Assembly (NCBI GenBank): GCA_930367205.1
Contig: OV884013.1
Span: 121,559,827 to 121,623,826 of the forward strand
Source of the DNA: Acanthosoma haemorrhoidale
Taxonomy: Eukaryota > Arthropoda > Insecta > Hemiptera > Acanthosomatidae
Reading direction: 5' to 3'
Length of the DNA: 64,000 bases
Position numbers and translations under genes: made by a program. Each line of letters opens with the position of its first letter. The stretch's first letter is position 1. The notes under the pieces were generated by a model. That model had not been told where the DNA came from, searched no databases, and was given only the letters and a program-made list of their open reading frames with translations. Of this stretch, positions 10,937 to 22,983 are shown piece by piece.

Positions 10937-11530
10937 AGGACAGCAAAAAAGTCAAACATCCAATCCTTTCAATCAAAAGTCCTGAGAACAATAGTAAATG
11001 CCCCTTATTACGTCAGCAACAAAACCCTTCATAATGATCTGAATATACCCCGCATTCTTGAACTCATCCCTTCGAAAATCATAAAATTCTATAGTAACCT
11101 ATCCAACCACTCTAATTCCCTAGCACAGTCATTGCACTGCACCACTCATCCCTATAATCCTCCTCGGAGACTAAAACGGCAGTGGCCTCGTGACCTGCTA
11201 TAAATAAGTGACAGTGGGAGTCCTGACAATGGCCAGTTTCTCAAATCATGTCCTGAGCGTCTGTGGCTCTCGCGCTCTTCGTCAGCCTCCACTGGCTCGT
11301 ATCCGGTGACGCGGCTGATGCAGGATCGTGGGGGACTTCCCAAGACTCCGCTTCCTCTTTTGCATACGAGATGACAAAAATGTGGACTTGGGGGGCCTCT
11401 GGGCTGTTAGTATGAATGAGCAAGTGAATGAAAATTTTAAATTGGTATGAACGAGATCATATAGCACAATTACTTATAGTTCAATCAGGCAAATTGTAAT
11501 TTTATCATAAAAAAAGTTGTTTAAAAAAAA
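10937..11530 (+). mobile_element. J1 LINE 3' fragment, plus strand
   Basis: Begins inside the C-terminal coding part of the J1 ORF (AGCAAAAAAGTCAAACATCC), runs through the block encoding NAPYY.SNKTLHND and PPRRLKRQWPRDLL, then a TAA stop near 11203, then the 3' UTR. The end is GTTGTT followed by an A run near 11530. Minus-strand open frames at 11152-11467 are shadows of this element. No convincing target duplication was found. Confidence 0.75.
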
Positions 11531-12906
11531 AAATTCTATTTTATCTTGGCACAGAGGAGTGTGAAATATAAAGAAAATATTTTAGAACTTTATATATTAT
11601 TATTGAGTTAAAGAATTTTTCAGTAATTGATTCATTAAATTAGGACTATTGTTGAGCATTTTAATTTTAGTTTTATAAATATTTAATGAAGATCTTCATA
11701 TATTTACTTTGGTTCTATTAATAGTCCTTATAACTATTTTTCCATACACTATTTTTTTTTGTTCTTTATTTTGTTTGTTAAATCTTAAGAACAACATTTT
11801 GAAATATAAAACATTTTTTTTCTATAAATTAATAAAAATCATTATCGTGTCGCAAAATTCTTGTTTTTTCACTCACATTTTCATATATAGGCGTGATAAA
11901 TTATGCTTTCATTTTGAAAGCCCTCATTGCTGTCACTACAAGTACGTTGGCTAATGTACTTTCATATAAAGCAATTTTTCTTGTGAGTGACTCGTTGCGT
12001 AGCACTATGCGCGCTGAGCAGGGTATGTATACACAGCTTATCGTAACTATCAATTTAATAACATACATTTTATTGCTAAAGTATTTTTATAATTATTTTA
12101 CTATTTGCTGTAGGATACTAGCCTTGAAATCCCTTCGCCTAAAACTGCAGTTTTTTGGTTAAGTCCTCTGAAACTTCAATGGTTGGCATTTAATTTATCA
12201 GTTAAATTGAACTCTTATGTTGAAGTTACGATTTAACCTTTGCTTCTTTGATGTGCAGTTCCCATTCCTAATTTACCGTCTCGGAGTTCTCTATTGAAGC
12301 CAACTTCAAAGGAAATTAAAGGAAGTACTTTTTTTTTTCTTTTTAAATTTAAAAAGACTTTTTCATAATTGATTGGTGAATGTTAAATTTTCTGGGAAAC
12401 ATTTCATAATGGCATAAGCAATGTTAAGTATGACATCTTTTTTTTTTTTGGAATTGATTAAAAACGAGAAAAAAAAAGTTTACCTTGCACAAAATCATTT
12501 TTTTTTTACTAATCGTGCTAAATAAATTTTAAAAATGAGGTTCACCCTTGAGCTTTCTTTTTAAGTACAAAACCTTGGAGGCTGAAGATCAGGTGCTTAG
12601 GCTAATTAACTGGTGCTTATAAATCAGGGCTTGGGTGGCTAGTAATTGTAACAAGCCTCTTTCATCATTGTTAGAAAAATAACGGAGTTCGCCTGTGCTC
12701 TTCTAAGATGCCACCTGAGTTATAGTATACCATCAAACTATATATTTGACTACTTTTTTATATTTTACAGAACATTGTTTCAATACAAATTATTATGTTG
12801 TAGGTGGTAAATTGTTACGTATGTGTTACTATTATTTTGGTTCTACAATTGCATATTGAAGAGCCGTCAATTTTTTGTTCTAAATCTTTTCTATAGAGTA
12901 AGATTA
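11531..12906. other. Unrecognised AT-rich DNA
   Basis: Several T-rich runs. Open frames at 11709-11954 and 11893-12162 are low in complexity and match nothing I know. Confidence 0.45.
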
Positions 12907-13146
12907 ACAACAACAACTTGATTATGATAAAATTACAATCTGCCTCATTGGGCAATCAGTAATTGAGATAAATGATCTCATTCATACAGTATTTACAAAC
13001 AGCCCAGAGACCTCCCAGATCCACATGGTTGTCACCTCCCTCGCATGCGAAACAGGAAGTGGAGTCTTGGGAAGTCCCCCACGCTCCTCCGTCAGCCGCG
13101 TCACCGGATACTAGCCAGCGGAGGCTGACCAAGAGAACGAGAGAAC
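12907..13146 (-). mobile_element. J1 LINE 3' UTR fragment
   Basis: Minus-strand J1 3' UTR with terminal hairpin CTGCCTCATTGGGCAA near 12942-12957. Truncated at 5' in the block equivalent to GACCAAGAGCGCGAGAGCC. Untranslated only. Confidence 0.75.
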
Positions 13147-13356
13147 ACTATAAGTAAAATGCTAAACAATAATTTTTTTTACATAACCGTTTTTTTTTCA
13201 TAAAAAATGTAAAGAAAATAGCTACATTTATGAAAATGACTTATTTTCTCATATCTTTTACGATCTACAAGAATTGCTTGAAAACATAATTGTCTGGACC
13301 AGGCAGTGTCAATTAATATTTACAATAACAAAATATATATCTTGATATCATGTTGA

Positions 13357-13931
13357 TCTCTCAATAGAAAACAAATTACTATGTGATAACTTTCACTTAA
13401 GCCAATCTGGGCATACGAAATAGAGCTATGAGGGACAACAAAAAAGTCGAACATCAAGCGCATCCAATCCTTTCAATCAAAAGTCCTGAGAACAATAGTG
13501 AATGCCCCTTATTACGCCAGCAACAAAACCCTTCATAACGATCTTAATATACCCTACATTCTTGAACTATCCAACCACCCTAATCCCCTAGTACAGTCAT
13601 TGCACTCCATCACTCATCCCTATAATTCTCCTCAGAGACTAAAGTGGCAGTGGCTGTGGGAGTCCTGGCAATGGCCACTTTCTCCAATCATGGCCTGAGC
13701 GTATGTGGCTCTTATCCAGTGACGCGGCTGACGGAGAAGCGTGTGGGACTTCCCAAGACTCCGCTTCCTCTTTCGCGTGCAAGGGAGGTGACAACCATGT
13801 GGACTTGGGAGGTCTCAGGGCTGTTTGTAAATACTGTAAGAATGAGCGAGTGAATGAAAACATTTATCGCATTTACTTATTGCCCAATGAGTCAGATTGA
13901 AATTGTATCATAATAAAGTTGTTGTTATTTA
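13357..13931 (+). mobile_element. J1 LINE insertion with 12-bp target duplication
   Basis: A plus-strand J1 starting at TCTCTCAATAGAAAAC, inside the coding region just before the segment encoding LKPIW, and running to AATAAAGTTGTTGTTATTTA. It is bounded by ATATCATGTTGA at 13345-13356 and 13932-13943. The 5' truncation and the exact target duplication are the usual products of target-primed reverse transcription. The coding remnant reads NAPYYASNKTLHNDLNIPYI, with a deletion soon after. Confidence 0.85.
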
Positions 13932-13943
13932 ATATCATGTTGA

Positions 13944-14695
13944 GTAGGCGATAAAGTTTAACTCTAGCACTAAATTTTACATAGAGCCATGAGAATTGCT
14001 TACTAATTCTTTACGATGCTGTAATAATGGTACATATCAATGCAATAACTTAGGTAATGTTCAAAACTACTTTCCCCATCATATTGAGTAGGACTTCAAA
14101 TACATATCAGGTTTTGGGACAGTGACGTACTAGAATTTCTTCAATAGACAGTAGCAGATACTTTGCAGCGAGGTATGTAAATGTTATTAACTGTTTTATT
14201 ATCTTGCTCTTTGTCCGTTTGTCTTTAGTATTTGCATCCGGCTAAATCCGCGATCATTGGCCATTTCCTGTTGTCACAGTCACACGTCGGACTTGGGGAG
14301 AGTCCGCTTGGTCGGAGACAGTTTTTTTTTTTGTTTTCAATGGGCGATGGAAGGATTTATTATGGGAGCGGACCGGGGGAGCCTGGACTTTGACAAATGC
14401 TCTGTGTTTAGACAGCTGTAGCGGTTGTCGACCATTCATCAAGATTACCTTCTGTAGCCCTCTCTTGGGGTGGTCGCGTTTATTTTAATATGCGTTTATT
14501 GCCCGCGATCGCCGTCGTGGTTCAACAACGAGGTCATCACTGTCGTTATGTTGTATTGAAGTCCCACCACAGCTCAATTGTTGTAGGGGGGGGGGTGGGG
14601 CATAGGGGCCCCACTCGTGCAGGGGCTCATTGTGTTGGTACTTATATCCTAACCGCTGAATAAATGATGGTATCGAATCTAAATATTGATACTCT
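13944..14695. other. Unrecognised DNA with GC-richer core
   Basis: The core at about 14220-14600 is GC-richer and has short frames only. A G9 run occurs near 14586. Nothing recognised. Confidence 0.4.
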
Positions 14696-15949
14696 TATAA
14701 AAGGTCTTTCATTAAGCGTTTTCTTTAAATTTAAATAAAACAAAGTTTTTGTGAGATATCAAAACATTTTTTGTTCGTTTCAAAGGCCTATTGATGCCAT
14801 TATGTATGGAATATAACATCGTGCAAATGTCTGCCGTGGCTTCGCTGGGTGGCGCGTATCCAAAATGTCCTATTTGCCATGACTCTGGCGCATAAATCAG
14901 GCTGAATTTGAACACTGGCATGGGTTATGTTGGCTTTGAGGACCGCTGTGATTTGTGGCTTATTCGCATAGACCTGCGACTTACGGAAACCACACAAGAA
15001 AAAGTCTAACGGGGTCAAATCGCACGATCTCGGTGGCCAGATCACATCACCTCCACGTGAGATGACCATGCCCTCAAATCGCTCGTGCAGAATGTCCAAT
15101 GTGACATGAGCTGTGTCCATATCATCCAAAAGAAGTTGGTAATCATCGACCTATAGCGCTCACCGTTGACGGTGATGGCCTGGCCAACGTCGTTCTCAAA
15201 GAAATATGGACCGATGACCCCGCCAGCCCAAATCCACACCAAACGTTGACTTTTTCGGGATGCATTGGACGCTCTTGGATCTCATGTGGATTGGTATCGT
15301 CCCAAATTCGACAATTTTGTTTGTTGGCCTACCCATTCATCCAGAAATGGGCCTAACCGCTGAAGATGATTTTTCGATGAAAATTAGGGTCAGTTTCCAA
15401 CTGCTCCAGGGCACATTTAGCGAACACACGTCGTTGTCTATGGTCGTTTACCTCCAGCTCCTGGGTCAGTTGAATTTTGTACGGGTGCAGGCCCAAATCA
15501 CGACGCGAAATTCGACAAGTTGTGGTCTCCAAAAGAACGAGTTCTTGTGAGCTACACGAAATCGACTGCCTTGGATTCTCCTGCACACTCTCACGGACAG
15601 TGGCAATGTTTTCGGTAGATCTTGCGTTTCGTCGACGTACGGGTGTCGGTTGATTGTTTACTGAACCAGTGGACTCAAATTTATCTACCACACTGCGAAT
15701 AGTCCTCTCGGTAGGACGGTTATGGCGACCGTAAAATGGGCGAATTGCGCAGAACGTTGCCCGAACAGAACAGCCATATTGATAAACAATTTTATCATTT
15801 GCACAGGTTGTTGAATGCAATACCCGTCCATGGTGATTTGGCAAAACAGACTGAATAAATGACAGCCAATTCGACAGATGCAGCTTCAATAATATGGCCG
15901 CCATCAACTGTCAAAGTTCGAAAGTCCCTATTGGAAGACGCTTTATAAA
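14696..15949 (-). mobile_element. Mariner-like transposon, nearly full length, dead
   Basis: A minus-strand transposase relic flanked by imperfect inverted ends: the left side reads TTATAAAAGGTCTTTC, and the right side, reverse-complemented, reads TTTATAAAGCGTCTTCC. Size (about 1.25 kb) fits a one-gene mariner-type element. Ends are approximate and the TA target is not clear. Other members of the same superfamily are at 18367-18666 and 51527-52145. Confidence 0.7.
14800..15907 (-). pseudogene. Tc1/mariner-superfamily transposase, inactivated
   Basis: From the N terminus, the piece at 15907-15353 carries the paired-type DNA-binding region (RPTERTIRSVVDKFESTG, then DLGLHPYKIQLTQEL) and reaches KIIFS, where the first catalytic motif should read SDEAHF. 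Here it reads SG-stop-AHF, so the first Asp is lost. Further on, the frame shifts around WAGGVIGPYFFEND. The sequence then passes from DDMDT straight to AHVTLDILHERF, so the second-Asp motif (FQQDGATCHT, present at 51.9 kb) is deleted. The third motif survives as SCDLTPLDFFLCGF. Two of three catalytic residues are gone. Confidence 0.85.
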
Positions 15950-16281
15950 GGTAATGCGATACTAATGATACTTACGATCAATGTTGGTATCGAGTCAAAA
16001 TACGAAATGATGTATGATATATTCAACAGTCCCGCTTTGTCACTGTCTATGGTTTAGAGTTAATTATTAAGAGACTACTTCCTCTTTCTATATATTTCAT
16101 TTCTTTTATATATTTTTGAAAATATATAGGCCCTGGATATATAAATGCGGGGAAGAGAGCTGTACAATTTCAACGATTCGGAACACAATCTATGAGTGGA
16201 TTAGCTCCTTGTGGATGATGAAAGAGTTTTAACAATTTTTGTTTTAATAATAATTATAGTATACTAAAGCACTGACAATCA
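15950..16281. other. AT-rich spacer between two DNA transposons
   Basis: No gene or repeat recognised. Confidence 0.4.
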
Positions 16282-16283
16282 TA

Positions 16284-16910
16284 CAGTCCAACCTCGCTCA
16301 TCCGGGATAATGACGGGGAAACTATTCCAGGATAATAAAAAAACACAGGTATTAAAAAATTACCTTTTATAGCCTTACTTTGATGTAACTAAACAAAACT
16401 TACCAATCATCAACTAACAAATACATTTTTTTTTCAAAAATTACATTAACACATACATACAAAAAAAAAACAGTTGTAGTCTGTTATCAGTTTTTGCTTT
16501 TTACTCTCATATATGATTTTTTTAATTCTGTTCTTATGCTTTTTAAAACCATATTTTTTTCATATTTACGTCGAATTTCTATCTTCAAATAGGTGAAAAG
16601 CTCAGCAAAAATTTCTCCTTTTATCGTCCACATTTTCCAGACATCCTTCATGGATTTCGCACAATTTACTTTCGAAAATAAGTGTTTTTGTATCTTCTAT
16701 TTAAACTGGCCATCACTCCTTGATCCATGAGGTAAATTAATGAAGGTGGGTATATAGTAGACGAAAATTTGTTCGCACAATAATAGCCTTACAAGTAAGT
16801 TGTTTAGCGCACTGATACTCTTGGGGACATGGAACAAATTCCTCGAAATAACAATCTTTACAAAATCTTTCATTCATCCAAAAAACTCTCAGATAATCGA
16901 GGTTGTAGTG
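16284..16910 (-). mobile_element. Tigger-2 element relic
   Basis: Starts CAGTCCAACCTCGCTCATCC and ends CGAGGTTGTAGTG, imperfect inverted termini flanked by TA (16282-16283 and 16911-16912). Length about 627 bp. The termini differ from Tigger-1, so this is a second pogo/Tigger-type family. The interior includes a minus-strand transposase scrap (see next entry). Confidence 0.75.
16660..16770 (-). pseudogene. Tigger-2 DDE-domain remnant
   Basis: The minus strand reads YPPSLIYLMDQGVMASLNRR followed by YKNTYF. This corresponds to the pogo/Tigger/jerky-type transposase segment ...TSLIQPMDQGVI...K+.Y, just before the third acidic residue region of DDE_1 transposases. Frame breaks lie on both sides. 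It is the only piece of Tigger catalytic domain in the window. Confidence 0.7.
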
Positions 16911-16912
16911 TA

Positions 16913-18366
16913 TTATATTGATACAGGAAGTAGATATTTAATGTATGTGCTAAATTTTCTTAGATCGTAGTCATTTTTCTAATTCATGTAATGTTACAGC
17001 ATTATTGTCTCTATTTACTTTCTATGGTTTGGAATGAGTTTTCATATTATCAACTAAAACCTGAATGTCCAATTCCATCTTTTTAGGTCAAATGAGGCAC
17101 ACAGTAGCATCACAAAAAGAAATATTTATTGGTAAGGATTGTGAATGATGTGGACTGGGTTCGTAGACGACGAAATGTTTTGTTATTCAGCGTAGTCATG
17201 TGGATATCCATCAAGTGGTTATAACTGGGTCAAGGCTAATATCGCCAAGCCGAACAAATATAGGTTTTTGGAGAAAACAGCACCGGAGCAAAAACAAGTT
17301 AAATCTTGCCACATTATATTTCAGTTTGATGACATTCCTGTAGCTGTGTCGCAGTCCTTTTTAATCTAATTTAATTATTGGTCTCTTCCTCTTTTTTTAC
17401 GTGAAGGGCTGTTTTAGTGGACCCTGAAGACCGATTTAATTCCCTTTGGCACAAAGGGACGTACTGATAGGACAGGCGGGAAAAGAAAACCGCGTTGACC
17501 TCCAGAAATCCAAAGAATCCGGACCGAAATGTTTCCTTTTTCTTTTTTGGATTCTCCCTTAACCGGTAGCCCGTTCGATTTCGTTCCTTTTTCTGCGCCT
17601 CTTCTTGTCGGGGCAGGCTTCGAGGTTGACAGTTCTTCTGTTCTAACACAATCTGCCAACACTGTTGAGTCAAATCCTCATCGTGCGACTACGGTCAACT
17701 GATTCTAAAATATTTGACTTCAATATTTATTTGACTTTATGCTCCAGATACCCTACTTCCCTATTGACATGTTCTGGATCGAAGTTTACTCAGCCTTGTG
17801 ACTGAGTGCATCTGGCACAGGAAGCAATCATTGCTTTACTATACGTATGCTGGGATTTTATCCTGAAGTGAGAATCGGGTATAAACCGTTCTTCCATGTG
17901 TTTTATTTATTCATTTTTCTTGTTCAATTAAGAATTTTTTCATTTATACACAAAGGTGTGTTAAAATTTATTTTTTAATATCTTTTTTGTATTTAGTATA
18001 ATTGTTGAATCTCATTTTCAATTGGCCCTCGAGATCATCTTTCGTATCGATGATCAACAAATAATAGTATATTATAGTAAGAATATCAAATAATAGAATT
18101 TGAAAAACAAGAATACCACGTATCCGATCATTTCTGAAATTTGACTACATATCTTTTTTTTCCCACCAGACATGTTTCAGCAATGTGGATTCAAATAGAT
18201 AATTCAAGCGGAAACACAATTAACGCAAAATAGTTATATTTAAATGGATAAATTATATCTTAATAAATCTCTATCTAAAGAATGCAAGTAACGGAAGTTA
18301 TTTTATTAATGGCAAAACATGCGACCTATAATAAAAAATAACTTAAAAATAAAATAACCTATAATA
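16913..18366. other. Unrecognised DNA
   Basis: A GC-richer block at about 17380-17690 has overlapping minus-strand frames of 100 and 82 residues rich in Lys/Glu. I recognise neither, and their overlap suggests chance. Confidence 0.4.
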
Positions 18367-18666
18367 AAAAGTTAAACCTAATGTCCCTGCTATGGCCGCC
18401 TCTTGACATCGATGAGTGGGGGTTCGCTGTTGGACACGGAGCTACAACTTTGTCGAATTACAAAGCCATCAAGATGAAAATGTGCTTCATCGCTTAGGAT
18501 AATTTTGCTCGAAATCAGCATCCACTTGTTGGTGTTCAATAATCCATTCAACGGTCCATTTTTACTAACCCTAAACTGTTAAATAACTTTTTTTTTAGGG
18601 CTGCCAGCACTTTACTGGTACAAATGGCGGCAAATTCAAATCTTGCGTTAATTCTGGGACACCCTT
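18367..18666 (-). mobile_element. Internally deleted mariner-like element (retains first catalytic motif)
   Basis: The right end carries AACGCAAGATTTGAATTTG and AGGGTGTCCC on the minus strand, the same terminus as the element at 52.1 kb. Both also share the motif ACTAACCCTAAACTGT. Reading inward, a short leader and ATGGACCG lead after a deletion into KIILSDEAHFHLDGF and VIRQ, the first-Asp region of the transposase. The frame then ends. The left terminus is not recognised, so this copy is both internally deleted and truncated. Confidence 0.7.
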
Positions 18667-20290
18667 TACCTCTTTATGAGGCGTTGCGCTATAGAGATGA
18701 TACAGAACAAAATACCTACTACTAAAAGGGACCTCTTTCGTTTATGATTATTGCTAAACCACATGACACTCTCGGTGTTCAGGACCAGGTGTCTTCCAAT
18801 CCTCCATCGACGGCAACAGCCGATCGTTGAGAGGACCTTACCTATGTTACCACGCTATCGCGAACTACTTTTTATTTACAATTTTTAAGATGGTTGGATG
18901 ACCTTATTTGGAAATTGACTAACGAACAAATTTTCCTGTTGTCACGAGGTGCTTTCTTTCATGATGCATTTAAATAAAATATACAGATCTGTTATCGGCT
19001 TCTCTGACTCACTTGATTCAAGTACAGATTGTTAAATTCATGCTGACTGCACCGTTTACCTTGGCTGGCAGATATTCGTTTCTCATATTTCCTATCATTT
19101 TTTCTCCGTTACAGCATTATTGAAATGGACGAACAATGGTGAGACTCGAACAAAAGCGGGATGGTTCGCTTCCCGAATGCTAATCGATGGGAGGAGTGTC
19201 AGGTATTTGACAGGCGGGCGGACCTCGGACGGACAGGAAGAGGCAGGACTATACCCCACAAGCATGGAAGGCCAAGACTGGCCATGACAGGAGGGAGACA
19301 ATACAGCGGTGATATAGTGTCCTCCGTTGTCTGTCTCATATCTCCTACTCCTGCGGACAATGGTCACAGATCCCCCCTTCTTCAGGGCGCCAATCCTCGC
19401 TCCTTCTGCCCCAAGCCATCTTTTTTTTTTTCCTTGCTATTTCTTTTCTTTTTTTTTTTATTCATTCAGATCATGTTGTCAAGTCCACCCTCAGCACGTC
19501 CATAGTCTGCAGGGAAATTCCCTACTTTTTCCCATCCTTGGTCTATTGTCCCTTTTATGCAAAAAATAAATCGGCCCCCTCTAGCGCTCAAGTAGTCCCT
19601 ATTTAGTGTTCAAGTTCTTTAGCCGCGTGATTAATATTCTACCGAGCACGGAATTTTTTTCTCCCCTCTCCCCTTGAGCAGATTTCGTTCTGCTTTGATG
19701 GCCTAATGTACCCCCATTTAGGGGGAGTCTCGTTATGGTCTGTGGATATCAGCTACCACTTTTAAACACAATTGAAAATCATCAGCTATTCCACGGAATT
19801 ACTACGTTAAGCTGCACGTAGTTTTTGTTGTGTACTAAGGTTAAGGAAAGACAAGTTAAGTAAAGACTGTACATTCAAAACTATCAGTCTCGAACCATGC
19901 TTTAAATATTATCTTTTCAATCGGAAGCTGTCTAATATTTAAATTTTTGAATTAAATAAATATTTGAATTTTTTTCTGCCATAGTTAAAGGACACGTGAT
20001 GATATATGTATGTAAGTTTCGAATTCAGAAACTTAAAGGAAGTAGAGGTGGTCAGGTTATAAATCGAACACTTGCAGATGTAGTTTAGAACTGTAATATT
20101 AAACATTTGTACACATTAGCTCGCGATACAAATATTACAATAAACAAATAAAACTCAAAACTAACCTGAATCAATACAATTGTCGATAATAACCTTTGAC
20201 CATTGTCTTAACAAGAGTACTGTTTTTCACAAGGTTACAGCTCGGAGCGTCCTTTGATACTAGCGCGCTCTGTAGGGACACCTAACATAT
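18667..20290. other. Unrecognised DNA
   Basis: A GC-richer region at about 19095-19500 has overlapping frames on both strands (114 and 90 residues). None is recognised. T-rich runs near 19420-19460. Confidence 0.4.
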
Positions 20291-20692
20291 GTGCCGAAGT
20301 TTGGCGGTAACGTTCAAACTTACATGTATGAAAAAGTTTTGGGAATTGAAAGAAATCGTGTATTTAATCTGGTCAATAGGAATTGTGAATTCCTTTTTCA
20401 GGTCGTCAAAAGCGGATATTTCCACGGAGTTCAAAATGAGTGCGCTGTTTATATAATTATGTTTATATGTTTGTGTTTATATAATTATGTTTATATCTTT
20501 GTGTTTTATGAAGACTTCGAGGAGTATTGTACAGTAAGCCGTAAGATCCACTGGCCGTTTTTATTATACAATCACTCAGATCGAACGACAGATATACCTA
20601 CCATAAAACATATTCATGCCAAAGTAATTTCCTTGATCCTCAATAATAAGTGGTGCGATTTAGAAAATCGTCTCTTAAATTGTATTTATTAA
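20291..20692 (+). CDS. Anonymous open frame, 133 codons
   Basis: The frame opens at GTG and stops at 20690-20692. The first in-frame ATG lies 33 bases in. Residues near the middle are hydrophobic (IIMFICLCLYNYVYIFVF), but this part is encoded by a 28-bp tandem duplication (20448-20503), so the hydrophobic run may be an accident of AT-rich repeat DNA. No known domain. In an AT-rich region with no splice or promoter evidence, a chance frame is at least as likely as an exon. Confidence 0.15.
   Translation: MPKFGGNVQTYMYEKVLGIERNRVFNLVNRNCEFLFQVVKSGYFHGVQNECAVYIIMFICLCLYNYVYIFVFYEDFEEYCTVSRKIHWPFLLYNHSDRTTDIPTIKHIHAKVISLILNNKWCDLENRLLNCIY
20448..20503 (+). repeat. 28-bp tandem duplication
   Basis: The unit begins TTTATATAATTATG and ends TTTGTG. 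Copy one is 20448-20475 and copy two 20476-20503, with a single mismatch (G to C). It is recent by its identity. Confidence 0.85.
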
Positions 20693-20904
20693 AATGAAGC
20701 TGAATTGTAGTTTGTAATGATTCCCGTGCCTAGGTGTTTTCAATTACTTTCTATGCATTAAATTCACATTGAAAAAAATACTATTAAATTTAGAAGTGTT
20801 CGGTAAAAAATTACTATAACACAGTAGATACATAAGCAATGTTATTAATCGATAATATTCCTACCCTTTTGTTTAATTACTTTCAAGTATATGAGAGACA
20901 TAAT

Positions 20905-20964
20905 GAGGGTCTTACAAGATACCTAAGTAGAGGGTCTTACAAGATACCTAAGTAGAGGGTCTTA
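20905..20964 (+). repeat. 25-bp tandem repeat, 2.4 copies
   Basis: The unit starts GAGGGTCTTACAAG and ends CCTAAGTA. Perfect copies at 20905-20929 and 20930-20954, then ten bases of a third. Confidence 0.9.
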
Positions 20965-21589
20965 TCCTCTTTCTCCCCTCCCATTATTACTTAATTAAGA
21001 TTGGCAAGAGCTGTCGGATTTATCCTGAAGAAGCTACAGTACGAGGAAGGACAGGAGATTTCCCGGAGGGTAGCCCCCCCCCCCTAAGAGAAAATAGGAT
21101 TAAGGAGATCCGGGGATATCCTGACAAACAGCTGGCTGTGAATTAGAGCCGCTCCGGCTAATTACTTTTTATCCTTCAGGACCCTGGAAATTTTCCGGCC
21201 TGAGTCCCAGCCCAACTTGTTTCTCTTAACTGGAAACTGTTACTTTGACCGAAGGCGAAAATTAGCGAGCCGAGACGTCAGATTGAATAGGACAACATTT
21301 TAAATAGAATGAGTTTCTCAGTGCTTCCGTGATTTTAATTTTTTAGGTTTAGTCGTTACAAAATTGTTTGTAAACAGTCCGCAGGAGTATAGCCAGGAAT
21401 TTTCTTAGGGGGAGGACAACGGTTTTTGGAGAAATTATATATTTTTGTCTAGGGGGATACATTTAAAATTAAATAAATAAATTTAATGTCAATAAAATAT
21501 ATGATGCAATACATTATATTTTGTACCAACTGGGCTTACATTTATTTTTTTAGAAGTACACGGCCTTAAAAAAATGATTATTATTTTTT
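20965..21589. other. Unrecognised DNA
   Basis: A GC-richer patch at about 21000-21260 with a C9 run near 21077. No gene recognised. Confidence 0.4.
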
Positions 21590-22468
21590 ATAGTAGGTCA
21601 CGAGGCCACTGCCGTTTAAGTCTCCGTGGAGGATTATAGGGATGAGTGGAACAGTGCAATGACTGTGCTACGGGATTAGGGTGGTTGGATAGGTTACTAT
21701 GGAATTTCATGAATTTGGAAGGGATGAGTTCAAGAATGTAGGGTATATTAAGATCATTATGAAGGATTTTGTTGGTGACGTAATAGGGGGCATTTACTAT
21801 TGTTCTCAGGACTTTTGATTGAAAGGATTGGATGCGCTTGATGTTCGACTTTTTTGCTGTCCCCCATAGCTCTATTCCGTATGTCCAGATTGGCTTAAGT
21901 ATAACTTTGTAAATAGGTAGTTTATTTTCTATTGAGAGATGGGATGTCCTTTGAAGTAGTCTGTACAGTAGTCCAAAGCGTCTGTTTAATTCTTGTCTTT
22001 TTAGCCTCGTGTGTAGGTTCCATGTCGATTTTCCATGTGTCGGTTTTGTCGAGATGGAAGCCTAAATACCTTACTGTCTCCGATACGGGGAGAGGAATCG
22101 AATTGAAAAAGACCAGCGGACAGGACTTGCGGCAGAGGGTAAAGGTTATGTGGGAACATTTTACTTCATTAACTTTGATCCGCCATTGATTGCACCAATA
22201 CTCGATCTCGTCAAGGTGTTTTTGAAGGTTTGGGATGCTATATCAGGGTCTGAGTGGGATGACAAGACTGCAATGTCATCTGCAAATGTTGCTAAGAAGG
22301 TATTGGGGGTAGAGGGGACATCAGCGGTGTATAGGTTATAGAGGATGGGACCCAGGACGCTGCCCTGTGGAACTCCTGCTTTTATGGGATAGTAGCTAGA
22401 ATATTCTAAACCACAGCGGACTTGGAAGAAGCGGTTTGAAAGGTTATTAAAAAGAAGGTGTAATGGGA
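21590..22468 (-). mobile_element. J1 LINE fragment spanning RT and C terminus, 3' truncated
   Basis: Minus-strand J1 from within the RT domain (FFQVRCGLEYSSYYPIKAG) to the end of the ORF. It stops at the TAGTAGGTCACGAGG block, so the 3' UTR is missing. The RT core reads GVPQGSVLGPILYNLYTADV and FADDIAVLSSH, the FADD box of jockey-clade reverse transcriptase. A small deletion just after shifts the frame (HNLQ lost), so it is a pseudogene. No target duplication is evident. Confidence 0.8.
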
Positions 22469-22983
22469 AAGAAACGAGGTCTGATCAGAGAATGTGGTTA
22501 ACAAGGTTTGATTACCGAATACGTGTTATGTACATTAGTACAATCCGACGTTGGGCACATAATAAATATATATTCAGAACTTATGGTATTATATCAAGTT
22601 TCTTTTTTGGATTTTTTTGAGTATGTTACCAAATTATGGATATTGTGTTGTTTATGTTTTATATTTTAAACTAGAGTTTTAACAATTCATTAGATTTGTA
22701 TAGTAGTACATATATTGTCCTTTGAATTAAATGAAACTCTTACCTTCATTTTTTCATAGCATGAGCAAGAAATAGTTGTTAAAAGAAAAGAAATTATTTT
22801 CATAGGACTTGAAATGAAGAAAAAAGAATATTTGTAACATTCATATATGTCGATTTAGTCCGTTTTGTCTGATTAGAATCTCTCGTCGACCAAACAGCTC
22901 CGTTAGTGTTATTAGGGCATTTGTAAATCACTCAAAAGTCACCTCTTAGAGCTGAAAACGAACATTTACTTACATAAAACTAA
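22469..22983. other. Unrecognised AT-rich DNA
   Basis: No frame or repeat recognised. Confidence 0.4.

Noticed and set aside
14680..15990. TGGTATCGA.TC on both sides of the 14.7-15.9 kb mariner as a target duplication
   Set aside because: It is displaced from the terminal repeats on the right side, and mariner-type elements duplicate TA only.
17371..17673. 100-codon minus-strand frame in a GC-richer block
   Set aside because: Another 82-codon frame overlaps it on the same strand, composition is Lys/Glu low-complexity, and no domain is seen.
19095..19505. Opposing 90- and 114-codon frames
   Set aside because: Overlap on opposite strands with no recognisable domain or splice context; likely a GC-rich chance opening.
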